DNA of 64,000 nucleotides from assembly GCA_963678675.1 (NCBI GenBank), contig OY783192.1, positions 14,740,424-14,804,423 on the forward strand. The letters run 5' to 3'. The notes below the pieces were generated by a model. That model saw only the letters and a list, made by a program, of their open reading frames with translations, had not been told where the DNA came from and searched no databases. Source of the stretch: Xiphydria camelus. Lineage: Eukaryota; Arthropoda; Insecta; Hymenoptera; Xiphydriidae. Positions 1-10,560 of the stretch are shown here, piece after piece (positions within the stretch are counted from its first letter, which is position 1; each line of letters starts with the position of its first letter). The position numbers and the translations under genes are program-made.

Positions 1-63
1 TAATAAAAATATTAGAGCGGGTTATTGTCGATTTTCCACACATTAAAAGAGTCATACTTTGGT

Positions 64-520
64 CTGATTCTTGCGTCCCCCAAAATAAAAACTCCATTAT
101 GAGTTTCGCTTTGCTAAAACTTTTGAAAGATCATCCCACAATTGAGAAAATATTACAAAATTTGGTGAACCTGGCCATAGTAGCATTCAAGAAGTGGATA
201 ATTTGCACAGCCAGATTGAAAAAAAGCTTTCTGGCGTAGAAATTTTTAGCCCTTTGGAATTATTACGCCTTTTGCCTGCCGTTAACCAGAGAAAATCGTT
301 CGTAGTTTTTCACATGAAGTCTGAAGATTTTAAACTTTATAAAGAATCATCAAAATCGCTTAATTTCAAAAAAGTTCCTTATGTTTCACTAAGGCAGTTA
401 AAATTTGTCAGTATGCGACCAAATAAAATATTTTATAAGCTTCGCCATAGCAACGATTCTTTTATTGAAGTATCTATTTTACCTCTAAGTAATACGAGAC
501 AAAAAAAATTGTCTGCTTAG
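64..520 (+). pseudogene. RNase H-like (DDE-type) transposase fragment, C-terminal part
   Basis: The strand reads WSDSCVPQNKNSIMSF from about position 61 and then, after a one-base frame change near 158-162, continues as FGEPGHSSIQEVDNLHSQIE and on to the stop at 518-520 (108 residues from the ATG at 194). The pair 'SDSC..QNKN' followed by 'GHS..QEVD..H..IE' resembles the second catalytic aspartate and the third acidic region of a TE-encoded RNase H-fold protein that I remember as widespread in arthropod genomes. The ATG at 194 is internal to the domain and probably not a true start. The 5' part lies outside the window or is lost. The frameshift makes it a pseudogene. Family name is uncertain; that it is TE-derived is more secure. 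Confidence 0.45.
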
Positions 521-530
521 AAAATTTCGC

Positions 531-790
531 ACATTTCTTACGTAATGAGGTGGTGCACCATCTTGTTGGAACCACATTGTCAAGCTTACTGCATAATTTA
601 TCTCTTCTCAAAGTTCAGGAAGATCTTGTTGTAAGAAACGAAGATATCGATCACCAGTTACGTTGCCGTCAAAAAAATACGGTCCTATAATCTTCGAATC
701 CACAACTCCGCACCAAACATTGACACTCCAACGGTTCTGATTGTTAACTGATCGCATCCAATGTGGATTGTCAGCGCTTCAATATTTGAT
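531..790 (-). pseudogene. IS630/Tc1/mariner-type transposase fragment
   Basis: Read on the minus strand this gives NPHWMRSVNNQNRWSVNVWC, then GVVDSKIIGPYFFDG, DRYLRFLQQDLPEL, a stop codon, EEINYAVSLTMW and FQQDGAPPHYV. The 'NPHW..R......W..NVW.G' and 'QQDGAPPH' blocks are typical of the catalytic core of an IS630/Tc1/mariner transposase group common in insects (the second D lies in QQDGAPPH). The in-frame TGA after LPEL and loss of both ends make it a remnant of about 85 codons. Short related helix-turn-helix pieces of this superfamily recur at 26, 45 and 46 kb. Confidence 0.7.
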
Positions 791-886
791 TCACCCGAGG
801 GCCCGTTAAGTTGGGCGATGTCGCATCGTTACCGTAACACGTTCAGTGCCGGTTTTAGAAATCGTTTATTTTTCTCGGATGCCTGC

Positions 887-938
887 AAAACAAAAGACAA
901 AAGGGATACTTTGTTTTATTTTGTTTTGTCTTTTGTTT
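887..938. repeat. Short A/T-rich hairpin
   Basis: AAACAAAAGACAAAA at the left is answered by TTTTGTCTTTTGTTT at the right around an 18-base loop. No gene or element could be assigned. Confidence 0.5.
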
Positions 939-1753
939 ACATTGCAAGCAACCTTGACGAACTTCCACAGAAGAATTGCACTTTGTCGTTAGCGAAAAAC
1001 GGTGGTAACTGAACAATTATTAAACACCTAGATTTCAATTGTTTTCTTTTTTTGTTTCGGACAAAATTTATGTTTAGTTTGTACCATAAAACTATAATGT
1101 GCAATAAAAAGTGTGAGTTTTCATTAAAATAATAGTTTTACCCTGTTTTCACCGATTTCAGCATCATCAACGAAGGTAATTAAAAAGTTTCAAACAAAAG
1201 TTATTTCGTTTTTAGCATAGAATCCTAATATGCAATAAAAACTGGGGCTTCCTGTTTAAAAAAAATAATTTTCTCCAAATTTACCGATTGCAGCGCCATC
1301 TGTGATGAAACTGATACAGTCCGCTTATGGCCCCCTTTGTACTCAACAAATTTTGTATGAAACACTTTTTTCCTAGGATGTGTATTTCTCGAGATATTCT
1401 GCTGGAAAGATTAAAATGGGACACCCTGTATGATAAGTCGCTGAATTTATGATAAAATTTCCAGTAGTTTTGTCGTTATAACAATCGATATTTTTTAAAT
1501 TGAAATTACAACAAATCTTTTTTGAGAAAAATAACTTTTTTCCAAAATTTATTTTGGCTAATTCGTTGTACTCGAAAAGTTGAATAACTCGTTTGTTTAA
1601 CAGGTTGCCTGGCACGATGAGATGTGGTAGAAGCGAGATCAGACACCGGTGTCTGCCGTGGCAGTCAACCTGTTAATCTTGACTTCTATTTCGCTCCGTT
1701 TCAGAGATAACTCGGAGGGGGTTAGAACTTTGGGAGGCTGTTTGTCCCTCTTA

Positions 1754-1879
1754 GGGCCGGTTTTACCAACACGGTATAAACGCGGTATAGCGCTATACTG
1801 AGAATAACCAGCAATAAGCCTTATGGTTATTCTCAGTATAGCGCTATACCGCGTTTATACCTGTTGGTAAAACCGGCCC
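1754..1879. mobile_element. PIF/Harbinger-like MITE, TTA target duplication
   Basis: A nearly perfect palindrome beginning GGGCCGGTTTTACCAAC and ending in its reverse complement, flanked on both sides by TTA (1751-1753 and 1880-1882). The 3-bp TTA duplication and GGGCC ends fit PIF/Harbinger MITEs. A second copy with the same ends and the same TTA flanks spans 58362-59863, where it is split by later insertions. Confidence 0.75.
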
Positions 1880-2059
1880 TTAAACAAAAATCGGCGTGGA
1901 TAATTTTACGGATTGTGCTTAAATATTGCCAAATACTGCATTCCCGGGATACAATAATTCAGTCTTTCAAAGTTTCTGAAGAGTCTTTCACATTCTCTCG
2001 CCGACTCTGCCATGCGTGTTCTAGTCTTCCGAGCGTCTCGCTAAATCTCTAAAAAGAAA

Positions 2060-2650
2060 TTAAATTAAACAATTGAACGGGCAACTCAGAGGCTGAAGTC
2101 TTCTACAGTCTTTCACAGTCTTTTGCAATCTCTTGCAGCGAAATTCGACGTACAAAGTTCACCTGAGTCTTTCACAAATGACTAGCGTCTTTTCATAATG
2201 AGACTCGGATCAAGTATTTATTATAGAAATAATGTTTAAGTCCATAATATGCGAAATTGGAATTTAAAAAATTTTCTGGACTTAAAAGATTCTCAACTTG
2301 AAACATTTTTCATTTCAATTGAAATTTAAAAAAATTGTTTAAACTGATCTGCTTTGGACTTTAAAAAATATGTTCTACTAATCCATTGAACAAATCACAA
2401 GTATTTAAAGTATACTTGAGAATGCAATTAAAGTAAATTCAGTGATTCAATGAACAGTCCTATGTATCGCTTTATCCTTCATAAGAACTATCTTCACCGA
2501 TTCATATCTTACAACTACCTCGAACGCAGTAATAATTGCAATGAATATTTTCTCATGATGTACAATCAACAACCACCATCCGCCCTTCATCAGCTTAGAT
2601 AATATACAGTATGTCTCGAAATAATGTGGACAAACGTTTTTGATTAAAAC
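2060..2650. other. AT-rich region without recognisable gene
   Basis: No coding frame or terminal repeat that I can support. It contains short direct repeats of the type AGTCTTTCACA and TTGCAATCTCTTGCAG. Confidence 0.4.
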
Positions 2651-2773
2651 TTTTTGAAACTTAATTATTCCTTAAAATTAAAAGTGTTAGGCTTTCGCGG
2701 CCATTGTCATTATAGTTATGAGTATTACTACTCTTGGCTTCCGGGTGGTAACCGCGTTCAAAAATATTGTTTT

Positions 2774-2813
2774 GCCGACGTTTCGCAAACATTGAAGTTT
2801 GCTTCATCAGGGC
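2774..2813 (-). ncRNA. Hammerhead-like motif near the 5' end of the Penelope copy
   Basis: On the minus strand: GCC, CTGATGA, a 6-bp stem GCAAAC/GTTTGC closed by TTCAAT, GAAA, C, GTC, GGC. CTGANGA and GAAA are the conserved hammerhead core boxes, the hairpin matches stem II, and GCC/GGC could form a short stem I after the GTC cleavage triplet. Stem III is absent (GAAAC runs straight into GTC), so activity is doubtful. Penelope-like elements are known to carry hammerhead motifs, which supports a real relation, but this one is antisense to the reverse transcriptase. Confidence 0.35.
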
Positions 2814-2984
2814 TGATGACCTTCCAATATAGAGATGTCCTATACTGGGCGCTCCCTTTTATACTGCTCGTCCTCTCCAACAACCACTACCCTCTCCGCC
2901 GGGGTGAACGGTGGGTGCATAGCTGGTTGGGGCACAATATTCTCGATCAGCTGGCAAGACTAGTTAGAATTATCAGCTGATTGA

Positions 2985-4490
2985 GAAAAAAGCAACCGAC
3001 ATTATAAGGCGTATGGACTTACCAGACACCATCAGGAAAGGCCTCATCCTATGCAAATCTATACCACCAAGACTGGATGATCTACCAAAAATCCATAGAT
3101 AATACCCCACTCAGACCAATCGTGAGTGCCATTGTCTCTCCTACATACGCCTTGCCCGTTTCCTTTCCGAAAAGCTCATAATAATGGTCGGAAAAAGTGA
3201 CTCCATCATAAAGAACTCTACACATTTTGTAGAGAAGATCAAAAGTATACGGATTCAACCTAATGATATACTGGTGAGTTTTGACGTAGAGTCACTGTTC
3301 ACCAATGTTTCAATACTGTTCCTTAGATATCATCCGTTCCTCGAATGCAATTGATAGATACCCCATTCCAGCTATAGAACACTGTCTAAACTTAACCTAT
3401 TTCCTTCAACAGGAAATACTACGAGCAAACGTCAGGGGCCGCAGTGAGCTCTCCAATTTCGCCAGTAATAGCCAATATCTTCATGAAAAACTTTGAGACA
3501 AAGATCCTGACAAATACTCCACACAAACCCACACTGTAGTTCAGATATGTGGATGACACCTTCATAGTATGGCCACATGGCAAAGAAAAACTGGCACAAT
3601 TCCTGGACTACATTAACAGGCAGCATCCGAATATTCATTTTAACATGGAAATCGAACCGGGGAACCAAACCTCTTTCCTTGATGTTATGGTGAGGAGACG
3701 AATGGACAAAACAATAGGTCACACAGTTTACAGAAAACCGACTCACAACAACAGATATCTTAATGCACTGTCTCACCACCATCCTGCACAAAAACAATCC
3801 GTAATTAGCTCACTCGTAAGTTGGGCTATTGCAATGTCGGAACCAGAGAACATCCAAAAAGAACTAATTTATCTAAAAACAACATTGATGCACAATGGCC
3901 TCGAAAAACGCGATATAGAAAGAACTATCGCCAGCCTCATCAGGAGGAAGAAGTCGAATCACAAGCCTGCCCGAGAAAATCAAAGCGATAACAACCAAGA
4001 TGAAAGCAATGAGGAAGGCAACAACAGAAGAACAACCGTCACCTTTCCATACGTACAAGGAGTTACGGATAGGATTGACAGAGTACTCTAAAAATATAAC
4101 ATACAGACCATCTTTAAATCCATGAGAAAGATTTCCCAGATTCTGGAATCCCCTAAGGATAAGATCCCACTGACATCCTCAGGAATATACAGCATCCCCT
4201 GCACTTGTGGAAAAGTATAAATATGAGAGACCGGGAGAAACATCAGTACTAGAAAGTAAGAACATGAAAGGTACATTAAATTGAAGCAGGTTTTCATATC
4301 GGCAACAGTAGAATATAGGCTAGAGACTGGCCACCAAATACTCTTCGAAAGTACAAAAGTCCTTGCAAGCACGAAAGGATTATTTGCCAGAAAGAACCGT
4401 AAAGCAATAGAAATTAATAAACATGTAAATAACTTAAACATGAATAAAGGAGTACAGATAATTTCAATAGAATACAGATAATAGAGTACA
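2985..4490 (+). pseudogene. Penelope-like element, copy 1: reverse transcriptase plus GIY-YIG endonuclease
   Basis: Pieces in order: LPKIH near 3085, LARFLSEKL near 3150, SFDVESLFTNV at about 3280, a PVIANIF-type block near 3470, the catalytic YVDDTFIVW beginning at 3546, then 180 residues open to 4091 including FLDVMVRR and YRKPTHNNRYLNALSHHHP. A further frame gives GIYSIPCTCGKV (about 4183) followed by ETGRNIS and KQVFISATVEYRLETGHQ. The RT blocks and YVDD identify reverse transcriptase; the order RT then GIY...CTCGK.Y..ET is the signature of Penelope-like retroelements, whose endonuclease nicks the target for priming. Stops replace two residues of the GIY-YIG block and several frameshifts break the RT. 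The 5' region with Penelope-like sequence begins near 2680. Confidence 0.8.
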
Positions 4491-5011
4491 GATAAAAGCA
4501 ATAAAAATTAATAAACATATTAATAACAAACATGGACAAAAGAGTACAGATAACTGTACCCCTTTATCAATTTTTAAGTTATTAACATGTTTATTAATTT
4601 CTATTGCTTTGCGGTTCTTTCTGGTAAACAATCCTTTCGTACTTGCAAGGACTTTTGTGTTTTCGAAGAGTATTTGGTGGTCGGTCTCTAGCCTATATTC
4701 TGTTATTGCCGATATGAAAACCTGCTTCAATCTAGTGTACCTTTCATGTTCTTTCTTTCTAGTACTGATTTTCTTCCCAGCCTCTCTTATTTATACTTTG
4801 TCACAACCCAGGTAGCACACTAACGTCGAAATGACGTTTTTTGAAGGTCAGTTCTGACGTCAGATGACGAAAAATATGACGTCATTTTAACGTCGCAAAG
4901 ACGGCTTAATTGCACATCCACACGACGTCAGACAAATCACGTAATAATGACGTTCTACCGTACGTTGTGAAGACGAAAAAATGACGGTTCTAAAAGGTTA
5001 GGTCTGACGTA

Positions 5012-5224
5012 CACCCGGCGTCTCGGATTATGTCGCTGGTGACTTTTTTAAAATGTTATTTTTAAACGTACTAACCAATGAATAATTAATTCTCATGCCC
5101 TCATTAGCTACGGTAGTGTCTACTCTCGTTAATAAAAGCATGAGAATTGATTAATCATTGGTTAGTACGTTTAAAAATAACATTTAAAAAAAGTCACCAG
5201 CGACAGAATCCGAGACGCCGAGTG
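5012..5224. mobile_element. MITE with CACCCGGCGTCTCGG ends, TA target duplication
   Basis: Inverted ends CACCCGGCGTCTCGGATT and its near-complement bracket 213 bp, flanked by TA (5010-5011, 5225-5226). The related element at 58548-59531 has the same surrounding sequence without this MITE, giving an empty site that confirms the TA duplication. A partial relative of its inner half lies near 56108-56195. TA duplication suggests a Tc1/mariner-type mobiliser. Confidence 0.75.
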
Positions 5225-5234
5225 TATATCTTTT

Positions 5235-5338
5235 CATCGTGAGCGGTCACCCATCCAGCTAGTGTCCGCACTTTTCGCTGCTTAACTTCGTTGATCGGTC
5301 GGTGTCCTCGAGTCCTCATCTGCTGCACGCTCCTATGG
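5235..5338 (-). repeat. 5S-rRNA-like segment inside the transposon
   Basis: On the minus strand it contains GATCAACGAAGTTAAGCAGC and, downstream, GGATGGGTGACCGCT. These are the central and box C parts of the internal control region of eukaryotic 5S rRNA genes. The 5' third and the 3' end do not match, so it is not a functional 5S gene. The same segment recurs at 59113-59216 in the sister element. Confidence 0.7.
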
Positions 5339-5548
5339 TTAAGAATATTATTACTATGTATTAGTGTTCATATACATTTTGATGAATAAATGTATATTAC
5401 TTTTCAATAAGAAAGAGCTTGAAAAAATAAGATTTTATAATTGTATTATTCTTTTCTCAACATTTTTCTAAATTTATGATTGTATCTTTTGATAAATATT
5501 CTTGCATAGACGCAAATTGATACTAATATCAATTTGCGTCTATGCAAG

Positions 5549-5568
5549 AAATAAATAATAAATAAATG

Positions 5569-5603
<35 letters not shown>
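5549..5603. repeat. (TAAA)n microsatellite
   Basis: About twelve imperfect TAAA units within the 4807-6012 element. Confidence 0.85.
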
Positions 5604-5605
<2 letters not shown>

Positions 5606-6619
5606 ATATGAATGTTTATTCATCCTACATTAATTGATTGTCTTTCATTTACTTTAATAATCTGTGCTTTTTAATAAACAGTATAGTTTATAACTTGCTC
5701 AACATACTCTGGAGACTAAATGAAATAATTAATTGATTTAATAATTGAACAAATTACAATTTTTGTCCATTTATTCACAAATAAATTTTCAAGTCCCTAT
5801 ATATGCAGGAGACGGAAATTTTTCTAAGTCTTGTTCGTCATTAAAAATGACGGAAAAGTTCCGTCAAAAAGACGTTGAATTTTGACGTCCAAGGTACGTC
5901 GTAAATATGACGTCCCTGCGACGTTAATATTACGACAACTGACGTCTGAAACCCTATACTGACCAAAAAATGACGTCTGAGACGTTATTCTAACGTCAGT
6001 GTGCTACCTGGGAAGTGCAGGGGATACTGTGTATTCCTGAGGATGTCAGTGGGATCTTGTCTTTAGGGGATTCCAGAATTTGAGAAATCTTTCTCATGGG
6101 TTTAAAGATGGTCTGTATATTGTATTTTCACAGTACTCTGTCAATCTTATCCGTAACTCCCTATACGTATGAAAAGGTGACGGTTGTTCTTCTGTTGTTG
6201 CCTTCCTAATTGCTTCCATCTTGGTTGTTATCGCTTTGATCTTCCCGGGCAGGCTCGTGATTGGACTTCTTCCTCTCGATGAGGCTGGCGATAGTTCTTT
6301 CTATGTCGCGTTCTTCGAAGCCATTGTGCGTCAATGTTGTTTTTAGATAAATTAGATCTTTTTGGGTGCTCTCTAGTTCCGACATTGCAAACTCAATATG
6401 GAAGGTTGCACTCTCGACTTTTTCTCGATGAACTGACAATTTTAGCTAGTCTTGGAGCTGATCGAGAATGCTGCACGCCAGCCAGCTGCGCACCCAACGT
6501 TTACCCCAGCGGAGGGGGTAGTGGTAGTTGGAGAGAGACCAAATAAGTTGATGAGATAATTAAATAATTTCAAGTTGTTACAAATGAAAAATACCACTTC
6601 TTATATCGATTTCAAACAA

Positions 6620-7200
6620 ACTTTTTATTGAAAGGAAATACCTAAATAGAGTCTTCCATTGAAATGAAAATAAAAATTACAAACGTTTTTGAAATAACTT
6701 GTGGAAATTTGACTTACACTGATTGGCTTCTGAACTCTCCATATATTTCGTTGTCTATTTTCGATTCCGATGTCTTCAGTCGTTCCTTTCAAGGAGAGAT
6801 ACGAGTAAAACTCTATTTCCTGAATTTCAATATCTCGTATTTTTATACTACTACGTACTTTGACTTCCGTAGAGTTGGTTGTAATCATCAACGTTTACAA
6901 TACGTTAGATTTCTGTGTTATTAATCATCACAAAAAATAGCCCAAAGAAATCCCGCGAATGTTATAAATATGTTAATAACAATATCTGGCAAAGCAAATA
7001 TTGCTGTGACAACAAAGAATAATAAGGAAATTGAACTACATGACGTTCTTAAAAGTATCATTGATGAAAGTCTAGTAAATGATTTCATTAATGTTGTAGA
7101 CATAAATGGATTAGAATATGAATACCCCTTCAGACTACACGATATATAGTTTGTGGAAGAGATGGATTCCGAAGAAGAATAGATTGAACAAAATATTTTA
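6620..7200. other. Unassigned region before the pogo-like gene
   Basis: Both strands carry frames of 60-88 codons, but none shows a recognisable motif and they overlap each other. Part of it may be the 5' end of the pogo-like element that follows. Confidence 0.35.
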
Positions 7201-7568
7201 AACGAGTTATGTGTGCCTATTGAAAGCGGAAGAATGGCGGATTTAAATTATAAAATACGGGCTACTGAATTCTGGAAAAGCGGGGAAAAGAAGTCACTAT
7301 CCCTTCAAAGTGTTCAGCGACGTTTTAGAAAAGTAAAATCTTTATTTCAATTGATCAAGTGGGAAGCCAGCGTAAATAGAGAGGGACAAAATGACATTAA
7401 TTAGAAAACACGTATTATTAAAAGTTAAGGAAGCTATGGATAAAGGATCAATTGTTCACGATCTGGACATTCGACGATGGGCTCTTGAAGTCAAAGAGAA
7501 ATTTGAGCATCTTATAATCAAGACTGGACCTTGGTGGATTTGACACTTTAAGAGAGTGCCAAACTTAA

Positions 7569-7942
7569 CAGTGATGCATTTGTGTGGTATCCGGAGATTC
7601 CTTGGAAGACTAGCTAGCATGTTATTTGATAAGTTTAAAGTGCGGAAAGTTTTTCGGAGACAAGCCGAAAGGTTTTCCCTTGCCGTCCGGGAAATAGCAT
7701 TCGGAGAGTACCGCTGGAGCATCCACAGGCTAAGTTTATTACCCATTGTCCATAGCGTTACCGAATATCTGGGAAGCAGAAGGTCGAGGGTTGCATTTCG
7801 GCGAGAATTAGTTTTTAAATGCAGTTCGAACGGAGAAGCCGAAGACAAAAGGGAACAAGACGGGCGACTCCTGAACGCGTGTGCTGTTCTCACAACAGCT
7901 TCTTTTCATTTTGTATCAATAAAGCCTATCCATATGTACTGT
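7569..7942. mobile_element. TTAA-flanked insertion in the pogo-like gene (piggyBac-type?)
   Basis: 374 bp lie between two TTAA sites (7565-7568 and 7943-7946). The ends CAGT...ACTG are inverted over only a few bases. Removing it with one TTAA joins FKRVPN to LTKLDCFATYTPFD and FVKEVKP in one frame. TTAA duplication is characteristic of piggyBac and Kolobok elements. The weak terminal repeat keeps confidence moderate. Confidence 0.5.
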
Positions 7943-8067
7943 TTAACGAAACTCGATTGCTTTGCCACCTACACTCCATTTGATCTTACATTTGTAAAGG
8001 AGGTAAAACCACTTATAGAACGTTATAGGCCGCAGAACGTTTTCAGTGCTGACGAAAGTGGGTTTAA

Positions 8068-8445
8068 CCTTCGAGTGCCCGCGTGGACGGCCAATTGGCC
8101 GCCTTTTTCGAAAAACGCACGGCATTTCTTTATCAGTGTGAATCAAACGGTGAAACCCCGACGTAATCCTCATTTACTGGTTTCTTCGCCAGATTTTGTA
8201 TCCAAAAATTGATTTTCAGTTTCAGTTAAACATGGGGATTTCTCCTTGCTATATGTGCCATTTTGATTTTTCGTTTTATTAAAGCTTGTTTAAATGAAAT
8301 ACTAATGTTATCTCAACCAGTTACCCTTTAGTAACCAGTAAATACGAAGTTAGAATGACAGAAACGAAAAAAAAAAAATATTGGGCGGACAGACGGCCGC
8401 CTTGCTGGAGACTGTGTCACTATTTCTGACGCGGGCGCTCGAAGG
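8068..8445. mobile_element. TTAA-flanked MITE in the pogo-like gene
   Basis: Ends CCTTCGAGTGCCCGCGT and ACGCGGGCGCTCGAAGG are inverted complements with one mismatch, flanked by TTAA at 8064-8067 and 8446-8449. Deleting 378 bp plus one TTAA gives SADESGFN joined in frame to LEILSGRN. The CCYT-type end and TTAA duplication fit a piggyBac-derived MITE. Confidence 0.8.
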
Positions 8446-8535
8446 TTAATCTAGAAATACTCTCTGGCAGAAATGTATCAGTCGAAGGTATCAAAACAGT
8501 TGAAGCTACTGTTCAGTCCTTATCATCTACCACAC

Positions 8536-9444
8536 TGTTACATCCGCTGGATGTAACGTCGCTCCCATTCTCGTGCGCTTGCATCAGGTTAATTTGTGTA
8601 AACAAACATTAGTGGGTCGTGCGCTTGCGAGTGTGTCGTTCGCCCACTGTGTATTCCACTAACGATGCATCGTTCAGTGTTTTAGGTGGGGCAAGAGAGA
8701 GAAATACATGCCTTAGGTAAAGAAAGCGATAACTCCGGAATTGAAGCAAGATCTCCCAGATGATAACCTTGTGATGCAAGGTTGCCTCGACCGAAGTAAT
8801 AAAGTCGGGAAAGAGTTAGGCGTAGAGTTAGGTGTAGTCAGAGAGAGTCGCAGAAAATCAGAAGAGGGAAAGTGTTGGGGGTGTGTTAGTCTTGGTAGTC
8901 TCGTAGAAAGTCTTGCGTGCAGTTCTGGAGAGCACCTCGGGGTGCAGTTGTTCCCTTTGTAGTTTTTGTTGAGGAAATAACCTCTAGGATTTTTGCTCCT
9001 CCGGATAGTGAGCCTTTGTCCTCCTCGCAAACTCCTTCATTTCGCTGTGGATTTTGCGCTCGTGGACTTTCGTTTTTGTCGTAGATTCGGTAGTTGTAGT
9101 TTCTTGTGACGTGTGTGTGCGTATGAGTTAGTGTAAGGTTTTTGTTGGCGAATAAACGTTCGTTGGTGGATCAGTCTGAGAGGTTTTGTTTAGTCCTTGC
9201 CCATTTCAGAAATTCCGGCCAAGGTAAGTGCCTTTTGTTTTCTTTTGAGCGCGCGTTAGTTTAAGACACGGTTTCGACCCGAAGGAGTAGAAGTGTAGCC
9301 CCACTTGTCCCAGGTTATAGTACGAAAACACTGACTCAAAAGCGAAGGCAGTTTTTGGGGTTGTGGGTAGAGTCTCGCGTTTCGTGGGGACTCTGTCTCC
9401 TTCCCCTCATCAGTTTCATCTCATTTGCTCGTGATGTAAAAACA
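8536..9444. mobile_element. LTR-like insertion (possible solo LTR)
   Basis: Begins TGTTACATCC and ends GATGTAAAAACA, a short inverted pair with TG...CA termini, and contains AATAAA near 9150. It interrupts the pogo-like frame between SSTT and SYTI. The base composition is richer in G and T than its surroundings and there is no convincing open frame. A target duplication is not clear, so the exact ends and the assignment as a solo LTR are tentative. Confidence 0.4.
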
Positions 9445-10319
9445 AACAGCTATACGATTTTACAAACAATATCTATAGCTAGTTAATTATTATTACCATT
9501 ACATATCGTACTGAAAGAATCGTTTGGAATTTTAGGGCCAAAAAACAGACGACACTTTTTAGACCAGAGAATATTTATATATTAGCATCAAAGTCTGGCA
9601 AATTAACTGCAGAAGATTTCAAGACGTAGTTACAGGAAGTATATTTGTCCAAAATTGGACGACAAACTGTTCTCGTGATCGATTCCTAAAGTGGACATTG
9701 TGCAGCTGATTTAAGAGAGATTATATACGCAAGAGAGATAAGGAAGTATAATTTTTAGCTATTCCGACAGAAACAACGGACATGATTCAACCATTGGACA
9801 TATTTGGTTTTCGTGTATGGAGGAATGTCGTAAGAACTTTTTTCGATCAAGTTGTTCTTTTAAATGTTGGTCTTGCTTCAGGTGCTTATCTTCAAGTTTT
9901 CTCGTACCTTTAGGATATAGCGGTGCCTCGGACATTTGCCCTAATAAAATAATAGCTATAACTAAAAGGATATCTCCATTTCCGAACAATTTCATACACT
10001 CAAACTATTTTTCATTAATTCTACATGACCTTTAACACATCGTGATACAGCGTTTCTTGTAAATAAACGGACAGAAAATGTATTATTCAATACTGAATAT
10101 CGCGACAGAGTTGACAAGCAAATTGACAACCGCGATACTTTCAGCAATATTAGGTTTCTGGAGTACTTACGCTAAAATCGGGCTTTATTGCGTTCCGCGG
10201 GCCATCCCCGGACATATACGAGAATTCATTTCACTGTGTTTATATTTTTTTATCGCAAGTTATCGTTTGATACAAATCCCGTACTGTCGCACATTGGTCT
10301 GAGAGGCTCGATTTCCTAG

Positions 10320-10560
10320 CCAAAAATAGAAGAAAGGTTCGGATTCGCGTAAAATGACGTATACAAGGGTTTTTGGGATCTCTGATTTCGAATTTGAAGT
10401 CAAAATTAAAAAATTTAGTGGCGGATTCAAAATGGCGGACTATTTGACCAAATAGTTGTGAAATTTGATTGAAGATTCATATTCAAGGGTTTTCAAGGTC
10501 CCTGATAACGAATATGGAATCAGGATTGCGAATTTAAAAAAAAATATGTAATAGCAATGG
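10320..10560 (+). repeat. Degenerate copy of the 'ATGGCGGA' repeat
   Basis: Contains GGATTCAAAATGGCGGACTA and a repeated phrase of the form 'AAGGGTTTT..GGTCCCTGATAACGAAT'. The same repeat grammar forms the arms of the element at 34465-38039 and a tandem pair at 16.8-17.1 kb, so this is probably an old end of a related element. Confidence 0.5.

Larger units (their letters stand above)
4807..6012. mobile_element. CCC...GGG element with GACGT subterminal arrays
   Basis: Starts CCCAGGTAGCACACTAACGT and ends in the reverse complement GTGTGCTACCTGGG. Flanked by AA on both sides (4805-4806, 6013-6014); the uninterrupted Penelope copy 1 shows a single AA at this site, so the boundaries are exact. 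Roughly 170 bp at each end is packed with TGACGT/ACGTCA motifs in both orientations. The interior has no long frame, a 5S-rRNA-like segment (5235-5338) and a nested MITE (5012-5224). It is therefore non-autonomous. The superfamily is not one I can name with confidence. Confidence 0.85.
4555..6560 (-). pseudogene. Penelope-like element, copy 2, internally deleted and split by an insertion
   Basis: Runs opposite to copy 1 and meets it tail to tail near 4490-4560. The upstream part (6206-6439) encodes FAMSELESTQKDLIYLKTTL and ERTIASLIERKKSNHEPARE, matching copy 1 residue for residue over most positions. Its N-terminal side joins 5' leader sequence directly to FAMSE, so the whole reverse transcriptase domain is missing. 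The 3' part (4560-4806) encodes the end of the GIY-YIG region ending in NNLKIDKGVQ. Between them lies the 1206-bp element at 4807-6012; removing it and one AA restores the ACAAGTGCAGG seen in copy 1. A degenerate GAGTACAGATAA repeat sits at the junction. Confidence 0.75.
7234..10260 (+). pseudogene. Pogo-like transposase gene, split by three insertions
   Basis: Begins MADLNYKIRATEFW at the ATG 7234 and continues SLSLQSVQRRFRKVKS and LIKWE, an N-terminal helix-turn-helix as in pogo-type transposases. After a frame change come KEAMDKGSIVHDLDIRRWAL, a TGA in place of tryptophan near 7540, and FKRVPN. It resumes with FVKEVKPLIERY and NVFSADESGFNL (catalytic D), then LEILSGRNVSVEGIKTVEAT and QSLSSTT, then SYTI near 9449, VLKESFG, KSGKLTAEDFKT, QEVYLSKIGRQTVLVIDS (second D region, SGHC follows) and a decayed C-terminus to about 10260. 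Insertions at 7569-7942, 8068-8445 and about 8536-9444 interrupt it; each junction re-enters the frame. Stops and frameshifts outside the insertions show the gene is dead. Confidence 0.75.

Noticed and set aside
5235..5338. Functional 5S rRNA gene
   Set aside because: Only the internal control region is preserved; both outer stems are missing and the copy is inside a transposon.
7456..7893. 145-codon minus-strand frame
   Set aside because: It spans the TTAA insert and antisense pogo-like sequence; no recognisable motif.
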